From the NCBI RefSeq assembly GCF_017873395.1, contig NZ_JAGGKC010000001.1:62001-126000 (forward strand): a DNA stretch of 64,000 nt. Direction: 5' to 3'. Under the pieces are notes generated by a model, which was not told the DNA's origin, made no database searches, and was given only the letters and a program-made list of their open reading frames with translations. Positions 9,121 through 17,572 of this stretch are shown here, in pieces. How positions within the stretch are numbered: position 1 is the first letter of the stretch; each line of letters opens with the position of its first letter. The stretch is from Youngiibacter multivorans. Lineage in GTDB: Bacteria; Bacillota; Clostridia; Clostridiales; Clostridiaceae. Position numbers and translations under genes: made by a program.

Positions 9121-9208
9121 GGGGCTTACCTGACTTGGACAAAACCAAGGGCATTTATTTGTCTAATTAGAGTTGGATTAAAAAAATATCGGATTAGGAG
9201 TGTTAAAA

Positions 9209-10627
9209 ATGGGTCAAGTCCATATTTTACCTGTCATCATACTGGTTGTCTACATGACCATGATGTTCTCCATCGGTTACCTTACCAATAAGTTCTTCAT
9301 TAAGACCAGCACAGACTATATGCTTGCCGGAAGAAGAATGGGAGTGCTTATGATAGCGAGCTCTCTTTCAGCTAACAACATCGGCGGAGGAAGCACGACC
9401 GGAGTTGCTGCAAAGGCTTTTGCCGGATGGGGAATGAGCGCAGCATGGTACGTCCTGGCTGCTGCAATAGCGATGATACCTCTTGCATTCTTTGCTCCAA
9501 AGATAAGGAAGACAATGGCAGTCACGATCCCAGAGGTTGTTAACCGAAGATTCGGTGATGCAGCAGGAACCTTTACAGCTATTTTGAATGTACTTTCACT
9601 GTTTTTCCTGACATCTTCACAGATACTTGCTGCAGCTACGGTCATAAGCGCCATAACTGGCATACCTCTCAATGTAGCGATACTTATTAGCGGAATCATA
9701 ATAATTGCTTACACAAGCCTTGGTGGAATGTTCGCGGATGCGCTTGCAGACGTAGTACAGTTCTTCATCATATTCTTCGGACTTCTCATAGCTCTTCCTT
9801 TCATTATTGAAGGAGCAGGCGGATGGGAAGCTGTATCCAGTATGCTTCCACCTGTAGAGCTGAATTTCTTCAAGATAGGACTTCCGACAATACTCGGACT
9901 CATATTCAATTACTTCTGCACATTCCTGTCAGGACCTGAGATGGTAAGCCGTTTCGCATCCGCACAGGATGAGAAGACTGCCCAGAAGGCAGCTGTGCTT
10001 TCAGCGGTAATGATGGCAATGCTTGCCTTCATTCCAACACTGATCGGACTGATAGCTCTTGCAGAAAATCCTGGCCTCGATGGAGGCAAGGGAACATCAG
10101 CGCTCATGTATGCGACAACGAACTATGCACCGAGCTTCGTAACAGGCCTTGTTTCAGCTGCGATAGTCGCAGCAACGACTTCAAGCGCCGATTCGAACCT
10201 GCTTTGTGCTTCGACAATACTCGTAAAGGACATCTATCAGCGCTACTTCAATCCAGATGTTGAAGACAGAAGGCTGATTACAATAACAAGACTCAGCAAT
10301 GCGGTGATTTGTATGGTGTCTATGGGAATAGCACTATTCAAGATAAACCTGATAACCCTGAACCTGTTTGCATTCGCACTCAGGACTGCAGGACCTTTCG
10401 CGGCATATGCTCTGGGAATGGTAGTGCCTAAGGCGACCAAGAATTCAGGTATAGTATCGATAGTAGTAGGATCTATAGCGGTAGTATCATGGCAGCTGCT
10501 CGGAGGACCATTCAAGATACTTCCAATAGTATTCGGAAGCTTCTGTGGTGTAGTTACATTCTTCCTCGTAACTAACATAGAACTTAAGATGGGCAAGCCT
10601 TCAGCACCTTCAGCATTCCTTGAATAG
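9209..10627 (+). CDS. sodium:solute symporter family protein
   Basis: 472 residues with about 13 hydrophobic segments, typical of the SSS family, whose members import proline, pantothenate, sugars, short organic acids and other solutes with sodium. Family features include the early loop with GRRMG..MIASSLSANNIGGGSTTG (residues about 35-65) and the VAATTSSADSNLL segment (around residue 315), which holds likely sodium ligands. ATG 9209 follows TAGGAG at 9195-9200. It is monocistronic, with a hairpin downstream. The upstream cre-like and Rex-like sites suggest a carbon- and redox-controlled nutrient. The substrate cannot be told from sequence. Confidence 0.85.
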   Translation: MGQVHILPVIILVVYMTMMFSIGYLTNKFFIKTSTDYMLAGRRMGVLMIASSLSANNIGGGSTTGVAAKAFAGWGMSAAWYVLAAAIAMIPLAFFAPKIRKTMAVTIPEVVNRRFGDAAGTFTAILNVLSLFFLTSSQILAAATVISAITGIPLNVAILISGIIIIAYTSLGGMFADALADVVQFFIIFFGLLIALPFIIEGAGGWEAVSSMLPPVELNFFKIGLPTILGLIFNYFCTFLSGPEMVSRFASAQDEKTAQKAAVLSAVMMAMLAFIPTLIGLIALAENPGLDGGKGTSALMYATTNYAPSFVTGLVSAAIVAATTSSADSNLLCASTILVKDIYQRYFNPDVEDRRLITITRLSNAVICMVSMGIALFKINLITLNLFAFALRTAGPFAAYALGMVVPKATKNSGIVSIVVGSIAVVSWQLLGGPFKILPIVFGSFCGVVTFFLVTNIELKMGKPSAPSAFLE

Positions 10628-10659
10628 GGAATAAAAAAGTAATCCTCAAAACAAATACC

Positions 10660-10691
10660 ATACCGGGATGGCGAAATTGCTGTCCCGGTAT
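10660..10691 (+). terminator. hairpin terminator after the symporter gene
   Basis: ATACCGGGA (10660-10668) pairs with TCCCGGTAT (10683-10691); the following sequence is A/T-rich. Confidence 0.65.
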
Positions 10692-10740
10692 AATATTTTG
10701 CAGACAAAACACAGAAATTTTCTCTTGGTCTATTTACAAA

Positions 10741-10755
10741 TTATAATAATTATTA
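10741..10755 (+). promoter_or_regulatory. PerR-like box upstream of reverse rubrerythrin
   Basis: TTATAATAATTATTA matches the PerR consensus TTATAATNATTATAA with one mismatch and contains a TATAAT that may be the -10. It lies 43 bases before a peroxide-defence gene, the expected target of PerR. The surroundings are A/T-rich, so chance similarity is possible. Confidence 0.55.
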
Positions 10756-10797
10756 AATAATAAATAATATCAACTAAATGAATAAGGGGAGAAAAGA

Positions 10798-11343
10798 ATG
10801 AAGAAATTTGTATGTACCATATGTGGCTATATTCACGAAGGTGACATGCCTCCAGAACAGTGTCCGATATGCAAGGCACCCGCAGGCAAGTTCATCGAGC
10901 AGTCAGGAGATCTGTCATTTGCTGACGAGCACGTGATTGGAGTTGCACAGGGAGTTGATGAGAGGATAGTAGAAGGACTCAGGGCTAACTTCATGGGCGA
11001 GTGCACAGAAGTGGGAATGTACCTTGCGATGTCCAGACAGGCAGACAGGGAAGGATTCCCTGAGATAGCTGAAGCGTATAAGAGGATAGCATTTGAAGAA
11101 GCAGAGCATGCTGCAAAGTTTGCAGAGCTTCTAGGAGAAGTGGTGGCTGCAGATACCAGGAAGAACCTCCAGGTAAGGGTAGACGCTGAGCATGGAGCAT
11201 GCCAGGGCAAAAAGGATCTCGCAACACTTGCAAAGCAGCTTAATCTTGATGCAATCCATGACACTGTACATGAGATGTGCAAGGATGAGGCAAGGCATGG
11301 CAAGGCCTTCAAGGGTCTGCTCGACAGGCATTTTACAAAATAG
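10798..11343 (+). CDS. reverse rubrerythrin (NADH-dependent peroxide reductase component)
   Basis: 181 residues. An N-terminal rubredoxin-like domain has Cys6-x2-Cys9 and Cys22-x2-Cys25 to hold one iron, followed by a ferritin-like di-iron domain with repeated Glu and ExxH motifs (GECTEVGMYL, EEAEHAAKF, DEARHGKAF). The rubredoxin-first order is the reverse of classical rubrerythrin and is known from clostridia, where such proteins reduce hydrogen peroxide and oxygen using NADH through a reductase. ATG 10798 follows AAGGGGAG. It stands alone, between two terminators, behind a PerR-like box. Confidence 0.93.
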   Translation: MKKFVCTICGYIHEGDMPPEQCPICKAPAGKFIEQSGDLSFADEHVIGVAQGVDERIVEGLRANFMGECTEVGMYLAMSRQADREGFPEIAEAYKRIAFEEAEHAAKFAELLGEVVAADTRKNLQVRVDAEHGACQGKKDLATLAKQLNLDAIHDTVHEMCKDEARHGKAFKGLLDRHFTK

Positions 11344-11354
11344 AAGATACAAAC

Positions 11355-11382
11355 GAGGACATGGCTTGGATGCCATGTCCTC
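11355..11382 (+). terminator. terminator after reverse rubrerythrin
   Basis: Perfect 11-bp stem (11355-11365 with 11372-11382) and a 6-base loop. Confidence 0.75.
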
Positions 11383-11643
11383 ACTGCATTAGGGGACTAT
11401 CATAATGGCCTGATACTTCTGGCAGTTGGGATTTTTCTTATGTGCGAAAACTGGTTCAGGATTGCAGGGAAAAGGCTAATTCTTCAATTTCTTAAACTAC
11501 GAACATTGTTAAGAATAGGAATAATCAGCGTACGGAAAAATGAGGACTTTGGCATATTTAGATGGCAAAATGATTAGAAAAAGTACATCTAAACGATTAC
11601 ATAAAATAAATGGATAAATTGTAAAGATTACGAACAAAAAGAC

Positions 11644-11672
11644 TTGCACGGGCTTTATCATTCGCATAAAAT
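11644..11672 (+). promoter_or_regulatory. candidate promoter of the BMP/ABC nucleoside transporter operon
   Basis: TTGCAC (11644-11649), 17 bases, TAAAAT (11667-11672), about 130 bases before the lipoprotein gene. The leader contains GTGCA near 11703 and TGCACTTTTTT near 11750-11760, which could pair as a weak attenuator. No purine riboswitch core was recognised. The rest of the 11383-11804 gap holds nothing else that I can name. Confidence 0.45.
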
Positions 11673-11804
11673 AAAGTCAGGGTCATATTGAAATTGCAGG
11701 TGGTGCACGGGGAGCGCTATTGAAACACAATCGAAGTTAAATATGTATCTGCACTTTTTTCAGGCATTTGTACTGACGGTATCTTAACTTATTAGGAGGG
11801 AAAC

Positions 11805-12983
11805 ATGAAAAAGATAATCAGCATGATTTCAACACTGGCACTTGTACTTTCATTCACCGCTGCCTGCGGAACCAAGACCACCCCGACAACACCAAGCGCA
11901 ACCGCTGCGCCTACAACAGCGCCATCCGCTACAACTGGAGGCAAGTTCAAAGCAATCGCCAAGGGGGACATCAAGGTAGGAGTCATACATATCGGTAACC
12001 CTGCAGACGGCTCAGGCTATACCTACGCACATGACCAGGGAATAGTTGCAATGCAGAAGGAACTGGGACTTGCAGACAATCAGATTATAAGGAAGAACAA
12101 CGTAAATGACACCGACCCTACAGCTACGGAAACTGCAGTACGTGAGTGCATTGAAGAGGGCGCCAACGTGATTTTCGCTACAAGCTGGGGATATATGGAT
12201 ACAATGGAAGCTCTTGCAAAAGAGTATCCTGAGATTATCTTCTCACATGGAACAGGCTACAAGAGCAACGGAACTAACATGAACAACTATTTCGGCAGGA
12301 TCTACCAGGCAAGATATCTTTCAGGCATAGTTGCCGGAATGAAGACTGAGTCGAACCTGATCGGATTTGTTGCAGCGATGGGACAGGATAACTCAGAGGT
12401 TACTGGTGGAATCAACGCATTCGCGATGGGTGTATACTCAGTGAATCCTGATGCCAAGGTATACGTTAAGGTAACTAACAGCTGGTACTCGCCAAGCGAG
12501 GAGACAAATGCAGCGAAGGCCCTTCTTGCTGAAGGCTGCGATGTCATTGCACAGCATGTTGATACTCCAAACCCACAGCTTGAAGCTGAAAAGGCCGGAG
12601 CATTCGGAATTGGCTACAATTCAGACATGTCCAAGGATGCGCCGAAGGCTACACTTACATCTGCTGTCTGGAACTGGGGAGCATACTACACATGGGCTGT
12701 AGAGAAGCTTATCGATGGAACCTGGGAAGGTGAGAACTACTATGGCGGAATGAAGGAAGGAATGGTCGACATTTCCCCTCTTAATGAGAGCATAGTTGCA
12801 CCGGGAACTAAGGAAGCTGTTGAAAAGGCAAGGGCAACAATACTTGACGGTACATTTAACGTATTTGACGGTGTTATAGAGACTAATGATGGAAAGACTG
12901 TCGGAGAAGCTGGAAAGACTCTTGATGATGGAACTATAACCGGAAAGATCAACTGGTACTTCAAGACCGTTACATTGAAATAA
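11805..12983 (+). CDS. BMP family lipoprotein, substrate-binding protein of a nucleoside-type ABC importer
   Basis: 392 residues with a lipoprotein signal (lipobox ending SFTAACG, cysteine 21) and a Thr/Pro/Ala-rich linker to about residue 45, then a Bmp (PnrA-like) periplasmic-binding fold. The KVGVIHIGNPADGSGYTYAHD start and the FGRIYQARYLSGIVAG segment near residue 165 are typical of the family. It captures ligands, usually purine nucleosides, at the outer membrane face. It is first of four genes (binding protein, ATPase, two permeases), the classic order of NupA/BmpA importers. ATG 11805 has a strong AGGAGGG site. Confidence 0.92.
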   Translation: MKKIISMISTLALVLSFTAACGTKTTPTTPSATAAPTTAPSATTGGKFKAIAKGDIKVGVIHIGNPADGSGYTYAHDQGIVAMQKELGLADNQIIRKNNVNDTDPTATETAVRECIEEGANVIFATSWGYMDTMEALAKEYPEIIFSHGTGYKSNGTNMNNYFGRIYQARYLSGIVAGMKTESNLIGFVAAMGQDNSEVTGGINAFAMGVYSVNPDAKVYVKVTNSWYSPSEETNAAKALLAEGCDVIAQHVDTPNPQLEAEKAGAFGIGYNSDMSKDAPKATLTSAVWNWGAYYTWAVEKLIDGTWEGENYYGGMKEGMVDISPLNESIVAPGTKEAVEKARATILDGTFNVFDGVIETNDGKTVGEAGKTLDDGTITGKINWYFKTVTLK

Positions 12984-13120
12984 CGAAGCAGGCAAAGTAA
13001 GGGGTGGGTCATCTCTCTGGTTTTCGGATACGAAATGAGATGGTCTGCCCCATAATTCTTTTCATCGTCAAATTACAGGACTGGCTATATATGCCAGGGG
13101 TCAGAAAGATGGGAGAAAGT

Positions 13121-14656
13121 ATGACAAAAACAAGCGAAACTAATTATGCAATCGAACTTAAGGGAATAACCAAGACCTTCGGCAGTGTTGTCGCAAACAG
13201 CGACATCAACCTTACCGTCAAGTGCGGCGAGATACTGGCACTTCTCGGTGAGAACGGTTCTGGAAAGACAACCCTCATGAATATGCTGTCAGGGATTTAC
13301 TATCCTGACAAGGGCTCGATTTCAGTTGCCGGGAAAGAGGTAACCATCAGCTCTCCAACAGATGCGATAGAGCTGGGCATCGGCATGATACACCAGCACT
13401 TCAAGCTGGTTGAGGTATTCAGCGCCATGGATAATATTGTGATTGGAACGAAGGAGAAGCACCTGAAGCGGAAGGTCCTGAAGGATAAGATAGTGGCTAT
13501 CAGCGAAAGGTTCGGACTTGAGATAGATCCTGAGAACAAGGTATACAATATGTCTGTAAGTGAAAAGCAGACAGTTGAGATTATGAAGGTTCTTTATCGC
13601 GGAGCTGAAATCCTGATACTGGACGAGCCAACTGCTGTACTAACTCCTCAGGAAACCGAAAAGCTTTTTACGATCCTCAGAAGGATGAAGGAACAGGGAA
13701 GCGCCATAATCATAATAACTCACAAGCTTAATGAGGTAATGGCAATAAGCGACAGAGTGGCAATTCTTAGAAAAGGCCACCATGTGGCTACAGTCATGAC
13801 CGCAGAGACCAATGAGAAGCAGCTTACAGAGCTTATGGTTGGAAGACCGGTAAGCCTTGAAATCAACAGACCGGAGACAGAGGACCGGAAGCCTATCCTG
13901 AAGGTTCTGGACTTGTCTGTAGAAAATGAACACGGCAACCTGGGGCTCAATAATGTGAGCTTCAGCTTAAGGAGCGGCGAGATACTGGGTGTTGCAGGTA
14001 TAGCGGGAAGCGGCCAGAAGGAGCTTTGTGAGTCTATAGCAGGTCTTGTGGATATCAAGGAAGGGGCTGTCCTATATAACAAGAAGAATATAATCGGTAT
14101 GAGTCCCGATGAGATCATAGACCTTGGCATAAGTATGAGCTTTGTTCCGGAGGACCGTCTTGGAATGGGTCTTGTCGGATCAATGGGCATGGTTGAGAAC
14201 ATGATGCTGAAGTCCTACAAGAAAAATCCCGGACCCTTTGTTGACAAGAAACCAGCCAGAAAGCTTGCTGAAGAGCTGATCGAGAAGCTTTGCATAGTTA
14301 CACCCAATGTTGATATGCCAGTAAGAAGGATGTCCGGAGGAAATGTGCAGAAGGTGCTCCTTGGAAGAGAGATTGAATCTAAGCCGAATGTGCTTATAAC
14401 TGCATATCCTGTAAGGGGTCTCGACATAAACTCCTCATACCTAATATACGACCTGCTTAATGAGCAGAAGGAGAAGGGTGTAGCAGTGCTTTTCGTAGGC
14501 GAGGACCTTGACGTACTGCTCGAACTTTCTGACAGGATCATGGTTCTTTGCCATGGTGAGCTTAAGGGCATAGTGGATGCCAAAACCACAACCAAGGAAG
14601 AGCTTGGACTTATGATGACGGGGCGCAGCCTGGAAGGAGTGGATTCAGATGAGTGA
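13121..14656 (+). CDS. ABC transporter ATP-binding protein, two nucleotide-binding domains (nucleoside/sugar type)
   Basis: About 511 residues with two ATPase domains in tandem, as in RbsA/NupB. Domain 1 (about residues 8-235) has Walker A GENGSGKTT, a weak signature (MSVSEKQTVE) and Walker B LILDEPTA. Domain 2 (about residues 260-505) has a degenerate Walker A (GIAGSGQKE), signature RMSGGNVQK and an altered Walker B (LITAYPVRGLD). This asymmetry is normal in the family. ATG 13121 is preferred for its length and GGGAG site; ATG 13109 is a near alternative. It follows the lipoprotein gene and overlaps the first permease by 8 bp. Confidence 0.92.
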   Translation: MTKTSETNYAIELKGITKTFGSVVANSDINLTVKCGEILALLGENGSGKTTLMNMLSGIYYPDKGSISVAGKEVTISSPTDAIELGIGMIHQHFKLVEVFSAMDNIVIGTKEKHLKRKVLKDKIVAISERFGLEIDPENKVYNMSVSEKQTVEIMKVLYRGAEILILDEPTAVLTPQETEKLFTILRRMKEQGSAIIIITHKLNEVMAISDRVAILRKGHHVATVMTAETNEKQLTELMVGRPVSLEINRPETEDRKPILKVLDLSVENEHGNLGLNNVSFSLRSGEILGVAGIAGSGQKELCESIAGLVDIKEGAVLYNKKNIIGMSPDEIIDLGISMSFVPEDRLGMGLVGSMGMVENMMLKSYKKNPGPFVDKKPARKLAEELIEKLCIVTPNVDMPVRRMSGGNVQKVLLGREIESKPNVLITAYPVRGLDINSSYLIYDLLNEQKEKGVAVLFVGEDLDVLLELSDRIMVLCHGELKGIVDAKTTTKEELGLMMTGRSLEGVDSDE

Positions 14657-15743
14657 AAGGACATTGAAAGCCAGTGAGCCGTTCGTAAGGACCGTAAAAA
14701 GGGTTGAGAGATCAAAAAGCGGGATTTTCAAGCTCAGGATACTTGCGCTGGTGCTTGCCCTTGTTGCAGGCGGCCTGTTCCTGATGTTCATAGGGTTCAA
14801 CCCGATAAAGCTATACTCTACAATAATTTCAGGCGCTTTCCGAAGTGAAATGGCAATACAGGCGACTATCAAGATCATGATACCACTGCTGATGGCCTCC
14901 CTCGGAGTCACTCTCGCATTCAAGATGAGGTTCTGGAATGTAGGAGCTGAGGGTCAGATTATCATGGGTGCAATATTCTCATCCTACTTTGCGCTTTTCC
15001 ACAATGACTGGCCGCATCTTCTGCTGCTTGCAGTCATGTTTCTTGCGGGCTTTCTTGGCGGAGGCCTCTGGGGACTTATACCTGCTTTCTTCAAGGCGAA
15101 ATTCAATACGAATGAGACGCTGTTTACACTTATGCTAAACTACATAGCTCTCCATACGATATCATTCTTAAGGGATGGTCCATGGAAGGACCCTGAATCA
15201 TCGGGATTCCCCAAAATCGCCAGATTCGTTTCCAATGCACAGCTGAACAAGGTTTTTGGGGTGCAGATAGGCTGGATAATCGGACTTATCCTTGTCGTTA
15301 TTGTGTTAATATACCTCAAATACACCAAGCAGGGCTATGAGATCAGCGTTGTCGGCGAAAGCCATGCTACAGCCAAGTATGCAGGCATGAACGTACAGAG
15401 GATAATTCTGAGGACCATGCTGCTCTCTGGTGGAATAGCCGGCATTACAGGCATGGTACAGTCATCAGGTTCAGACATGACTCTTGCTGCATCTGTCGCA
15501 GGAGGAGTAGGATTCACAGCAATCATAATCGCATGGCTTGCAGACCTCAATCCTGTCAGCATACTGGTCATATCGTTCCTGTTCAGTGTTTTGGAGAAGG
15601 GCTCAAGCGTAATGCAGTCTACCTATGGCCTTTCGGCTTACTCGGCTGACGTACTGCAGGGCATCATACTCTTCTTTGTACTTGGATGCGAGTTCTTCAT
15701 ACGCTATAAATTCATATTCCGTGGAAAAGGAGGTGGCAGATAA
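14649..15743 (+). CDS. ABC transporter permease (BPD_transp_2 family), subunit 1
   Basis: 364-residue polytopic protein with a cytoplasmic N-terminal stretch of about 25 residues and roughly 9-10 membrane spans. The conserved FWNVGAEGQI motif (about residue 95) and the VGESHATAKYAGMN loop, which contacts the ATPase, identify the nucleoside-type permeases (YufP/NupP like). It overlaps the ATPase gene by 8 bp and the next permease by 1 bp, so the operon is tightly coupled in translation. Confidence 0.9.
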   Translation: MSERTLKASEPFVRTVKRVERSKSGIFKLRILALVLALVAGGLFLMFIGFNPIKLYSTIISGAFRSEMAIQATIKIMIPLLMASLGVTLAFKMRFWNVGAEGQIIMGAIFSSYFALFHNDWPHLLLLAVMFLAGFLGGGLWGLIPAFFKAKFNTNETLFTLMLNYIALHTISFLRDGPWKDPESSGFPKIARFVSNAQLNKVFGVQIGWIIGLILVVIVLIYLKYTKQGYEISVVGESHATAKYAGMNVQRIILRTMLLSGGIAGITGMVQSSGSDMTLAASVAGGVGFTAIIIAWLADLNPVSILVISFLFSVLEKGSSVMQSTYGLSAYSADVLQGIILFFVLGCEFFIRYKFIFRGKGGGR

Positions 15744-16699
15744 TGAATATGTTCCTTAATTTCCTTACAGCTGCAGTATTTGCCGGTACGCCACTCCTAT
15801 TCGGTACCTTAGGCGAAATCATGAATGAAAAATCAGGCCATCTTAACCTTGGTGTGGAAGGAATGATGGCAATGGGAGCCTGTGCAGGGTTCATGGCAGG
15901 CTTCCTGACGGACAGCCTTGCAATTGCAATTGCAGCAGCCTTCGCAGCAGGCTTGGCAGGAGCGCTGATATATGCAGTTCTAACCATCACCTTCATGGCA
16001 AACCAGAACGTGACTGGTCTGACTCTGACAATTTTCGGAGTAGGCATTTCGAACTTCATTGGAGAATATATGCTGACAAGCACTAAAACTACCTCCATGA
16101 AGCTTCCTGAAAATATCACGCTGCAGCTTGCTAACCTTGATATTCCAGGACTCAGCTCGATTCCGGTAGTAGGAAAGCTGCTTTTCTCCTACAACCCTTT
16201 CGTATATCTCGGCATAGTCATTGCGGTGATTTGCGGAATTTACCTCAACCAGACCAAGCTCGGACTTAACCTTAGGGCGGTAGGCGAGAATCCGGGAGCT
16301 GCAGATGCAGCCGGAATAAAGGTCACGAAGCTTAAGTACCTCAACGTACTTCTTGGAGGAGGCATCTGCGGAATCGGTGGAGCCTACTGTTCAATGGTAA
16401 TAAATGGCGGAGTATGGATGAACAACAGTGTCAACGGACTTGGATGGATAGCAGTGGCACTCGTCATATTTGCAGCATGGAGCCCAAACAGGGCAATATT
16501 CGGTTCATTCATTTTCGGAGCCTTCAACATCCTGAAATATTACCTTCCGAAGGATATCATTTCAGTTCCCAATGCATTCTTTGACATGCTGCCCTTCATA
16601 ATAACTGCATTAGTGCTTGTAATGACTTCAATACGCAAAGAGAAGGAAAATTCTCAGCCAGCAAGCTGCGGATCAAATTACTTCAGAGAAGAAAGATAA
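15743..16699 (+). CDS. ABC transporter permease (BPD_transp_2 family), subunit 2
   Basis: 318-residue polytopic protein, the second permease of the BMP importer. NEKSGHLNLGVEGMMAMGA near the N-terminus and VGENPGAADAAGI near residue 190 are family signatures (YufQ/NupQ like). Its ATG overlaps the stop of the preceding permease (TAATG). A terminator follows at 16751. The transporter most likely brings in nucleosides for salvage or fermentation; no nucleoside catabolic genes are adjacent. Confidence 0.9.
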   Translation: MNMFLNFLTAAVFAGTPLLFGTLGEIMNEKSGHLNLGVEGMMAMGACAGFMAGFLTDSLAIAIAAAFAAGLAGALIYAVLTITFMANQNVTGLTLTIFGVGISNFIGEYMLTSTKTTSMKLPENITLQLANLDIPGLSSIPVVGKLLFSYNPFVYLGIVIAVICGIYLNQTKLGLNLRAVGENPGAADAAGIKVTKLKYLNVLLGGGICGIGGAYCSMVINGGVWMNNSVNGLGWIAVALVIFAAWSPNRAIFGSFIFGAFNILKYYLPKDIISVPNAFFDMLPFIITALVLVMTSIRKEKENSQPASCGSNYFREER

Positions 16700-16750
16700 T
16701 TTAAGTGTTCGACGAGAAAGAAGCTTGATTAGATTAGCAAATTTCATTAT

Positions 16751-16792
16751 AGGATTTGAGCAAAGGATTTGGATCAGCTCAAGTCCTTTTTT
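16751..16792 (+). terminator. rho-independent terminator of the ABC transporter operon
   Basis: An 11-bp stem with one G-T pair (16751-16761 with 16777-16787), followed by a six-T run. Confidence 0.8.
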
Positions 16793-16867
16793 CACAATAC
16801 CTGGCAATGGCAGCTAAAGCTGTCATGAAAATTGAAATTGACAGTTTGATAATTATTTTGCAATTTT

Positions 16868-16906
16868 CATGTAAATATTTACATGAGTCATGGGCTCTGT
16901 TATACT
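16868..16906 (+). promoter_or_regulatory. promoter overlapped by a perfect 18-bp palindrome, upstream of the PsiE-like gene
   Basis: CATGTAAATATTTACATG (16868-16885) is a perfect palindrome. Its right arm contains the -35 (TTTACA, 16878-16883) of a promoter with a 17-base spacer and TATACT (16901-16906). A repressor bound there would block polymerase. I do not recognise the regulator. Confidence 0.65.
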
Positions 16907-16988
16907 CATAAAAAGCTGTAAATCAATGCAATTGGGTAGCAGATAAATCTGTTTGGCAGCTATGGAACTAATGAAAGGTGGATAATTG

Positions 16989-17438
16989 ATGTACAGCAAA
17001 AAGTCGAAATTCTATGAGAAGATGTCAAACCGGGTTTCCACAGCAATAAGCAGCATAGAGCTGTTCATTTCTGGGCTCCTGGTTATGGCAGTAGTGATCA
17101 ACTCATTCTTCTTCGTGGTTTCCATGTTCAGGGATATCACGCAGCTCAAGGAGCTTATCAATTACAGCAGTTTCCAGCATTATCTCTCGTACCTTCTGCT
17201 CCTTATAATCGCCCTTGAGCTTGCTATAATGCTTATAAGGCACAAGCCAAACAACGTGGTTGATGTCATGACACTGGCAATAGCAAGGAAGATGCTCATA
17301 TACAACACTGAGGCCTACGAGCTTCTTATCGGCGTAGTGACGATAGGTCTGCTCTTTGCGATAAAGACGTACATCCTCAAGGAGTCCCCTGTTACCGGAC
17401 ATACTCATGATAGTGTACTGGAAGAATCGGAAAAATAA
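16989..17438 (+). CDS. PsiE-like small integral membrane protein
   Basis: 149 residues with four predicted membrane spans (about residues 22-45, 58-78, 85-105 and 112-130) and charged ends. The pattern, with an MTLAIARKML segment between spans, resembles the phosphate-starvation-inducible PsiE family, whose molecular role is unknown. ATG 16989 follows AAAGGTGG; the TTG one codon upstream is less likely. It is a single gene between terminators with its own operator-covered promoter, so it answers to a dedicated signal. Confidence 0.65.
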   Translation: MYSKKSKFYEKMSNRVSTAISSIELFISGLLVMAVVINSFFFVVSMFRDITQLKELINYSSFQHYLSYLLLLIIALELAIMLIRHKPNNVVDVMTLAIARKMLIYNTEAYELLIGVVTIGLLFAIKTYILKESPVTGHTHDSVLEESEK

Positions 17439-17497
17439 TCTGGAATAAAACAACAGATTTGAACTTTTGAGACAGCTATAGTTATCTTCAAAGTAAA

Positions 17498-17539
17498 ATG
17501 CTCCCCAAATCGCAGACTAAGCTGCAATTTGGGGAGCAT
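17498..17539. terminator. strong bidirectional terminator between psiE-like and thrC
   Basis: A 13-bp perfect stem (17498-17510 with 17527-17539), with an inner GCAG/CTGC pair. On the minus strand it is followed by a T-rich tract, so it mainly ends thrC. Confidence 0.8.
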
Positions 17540-17572
17540 ATCATTTATTAGGCTTAATATTGACAGGTTTTG

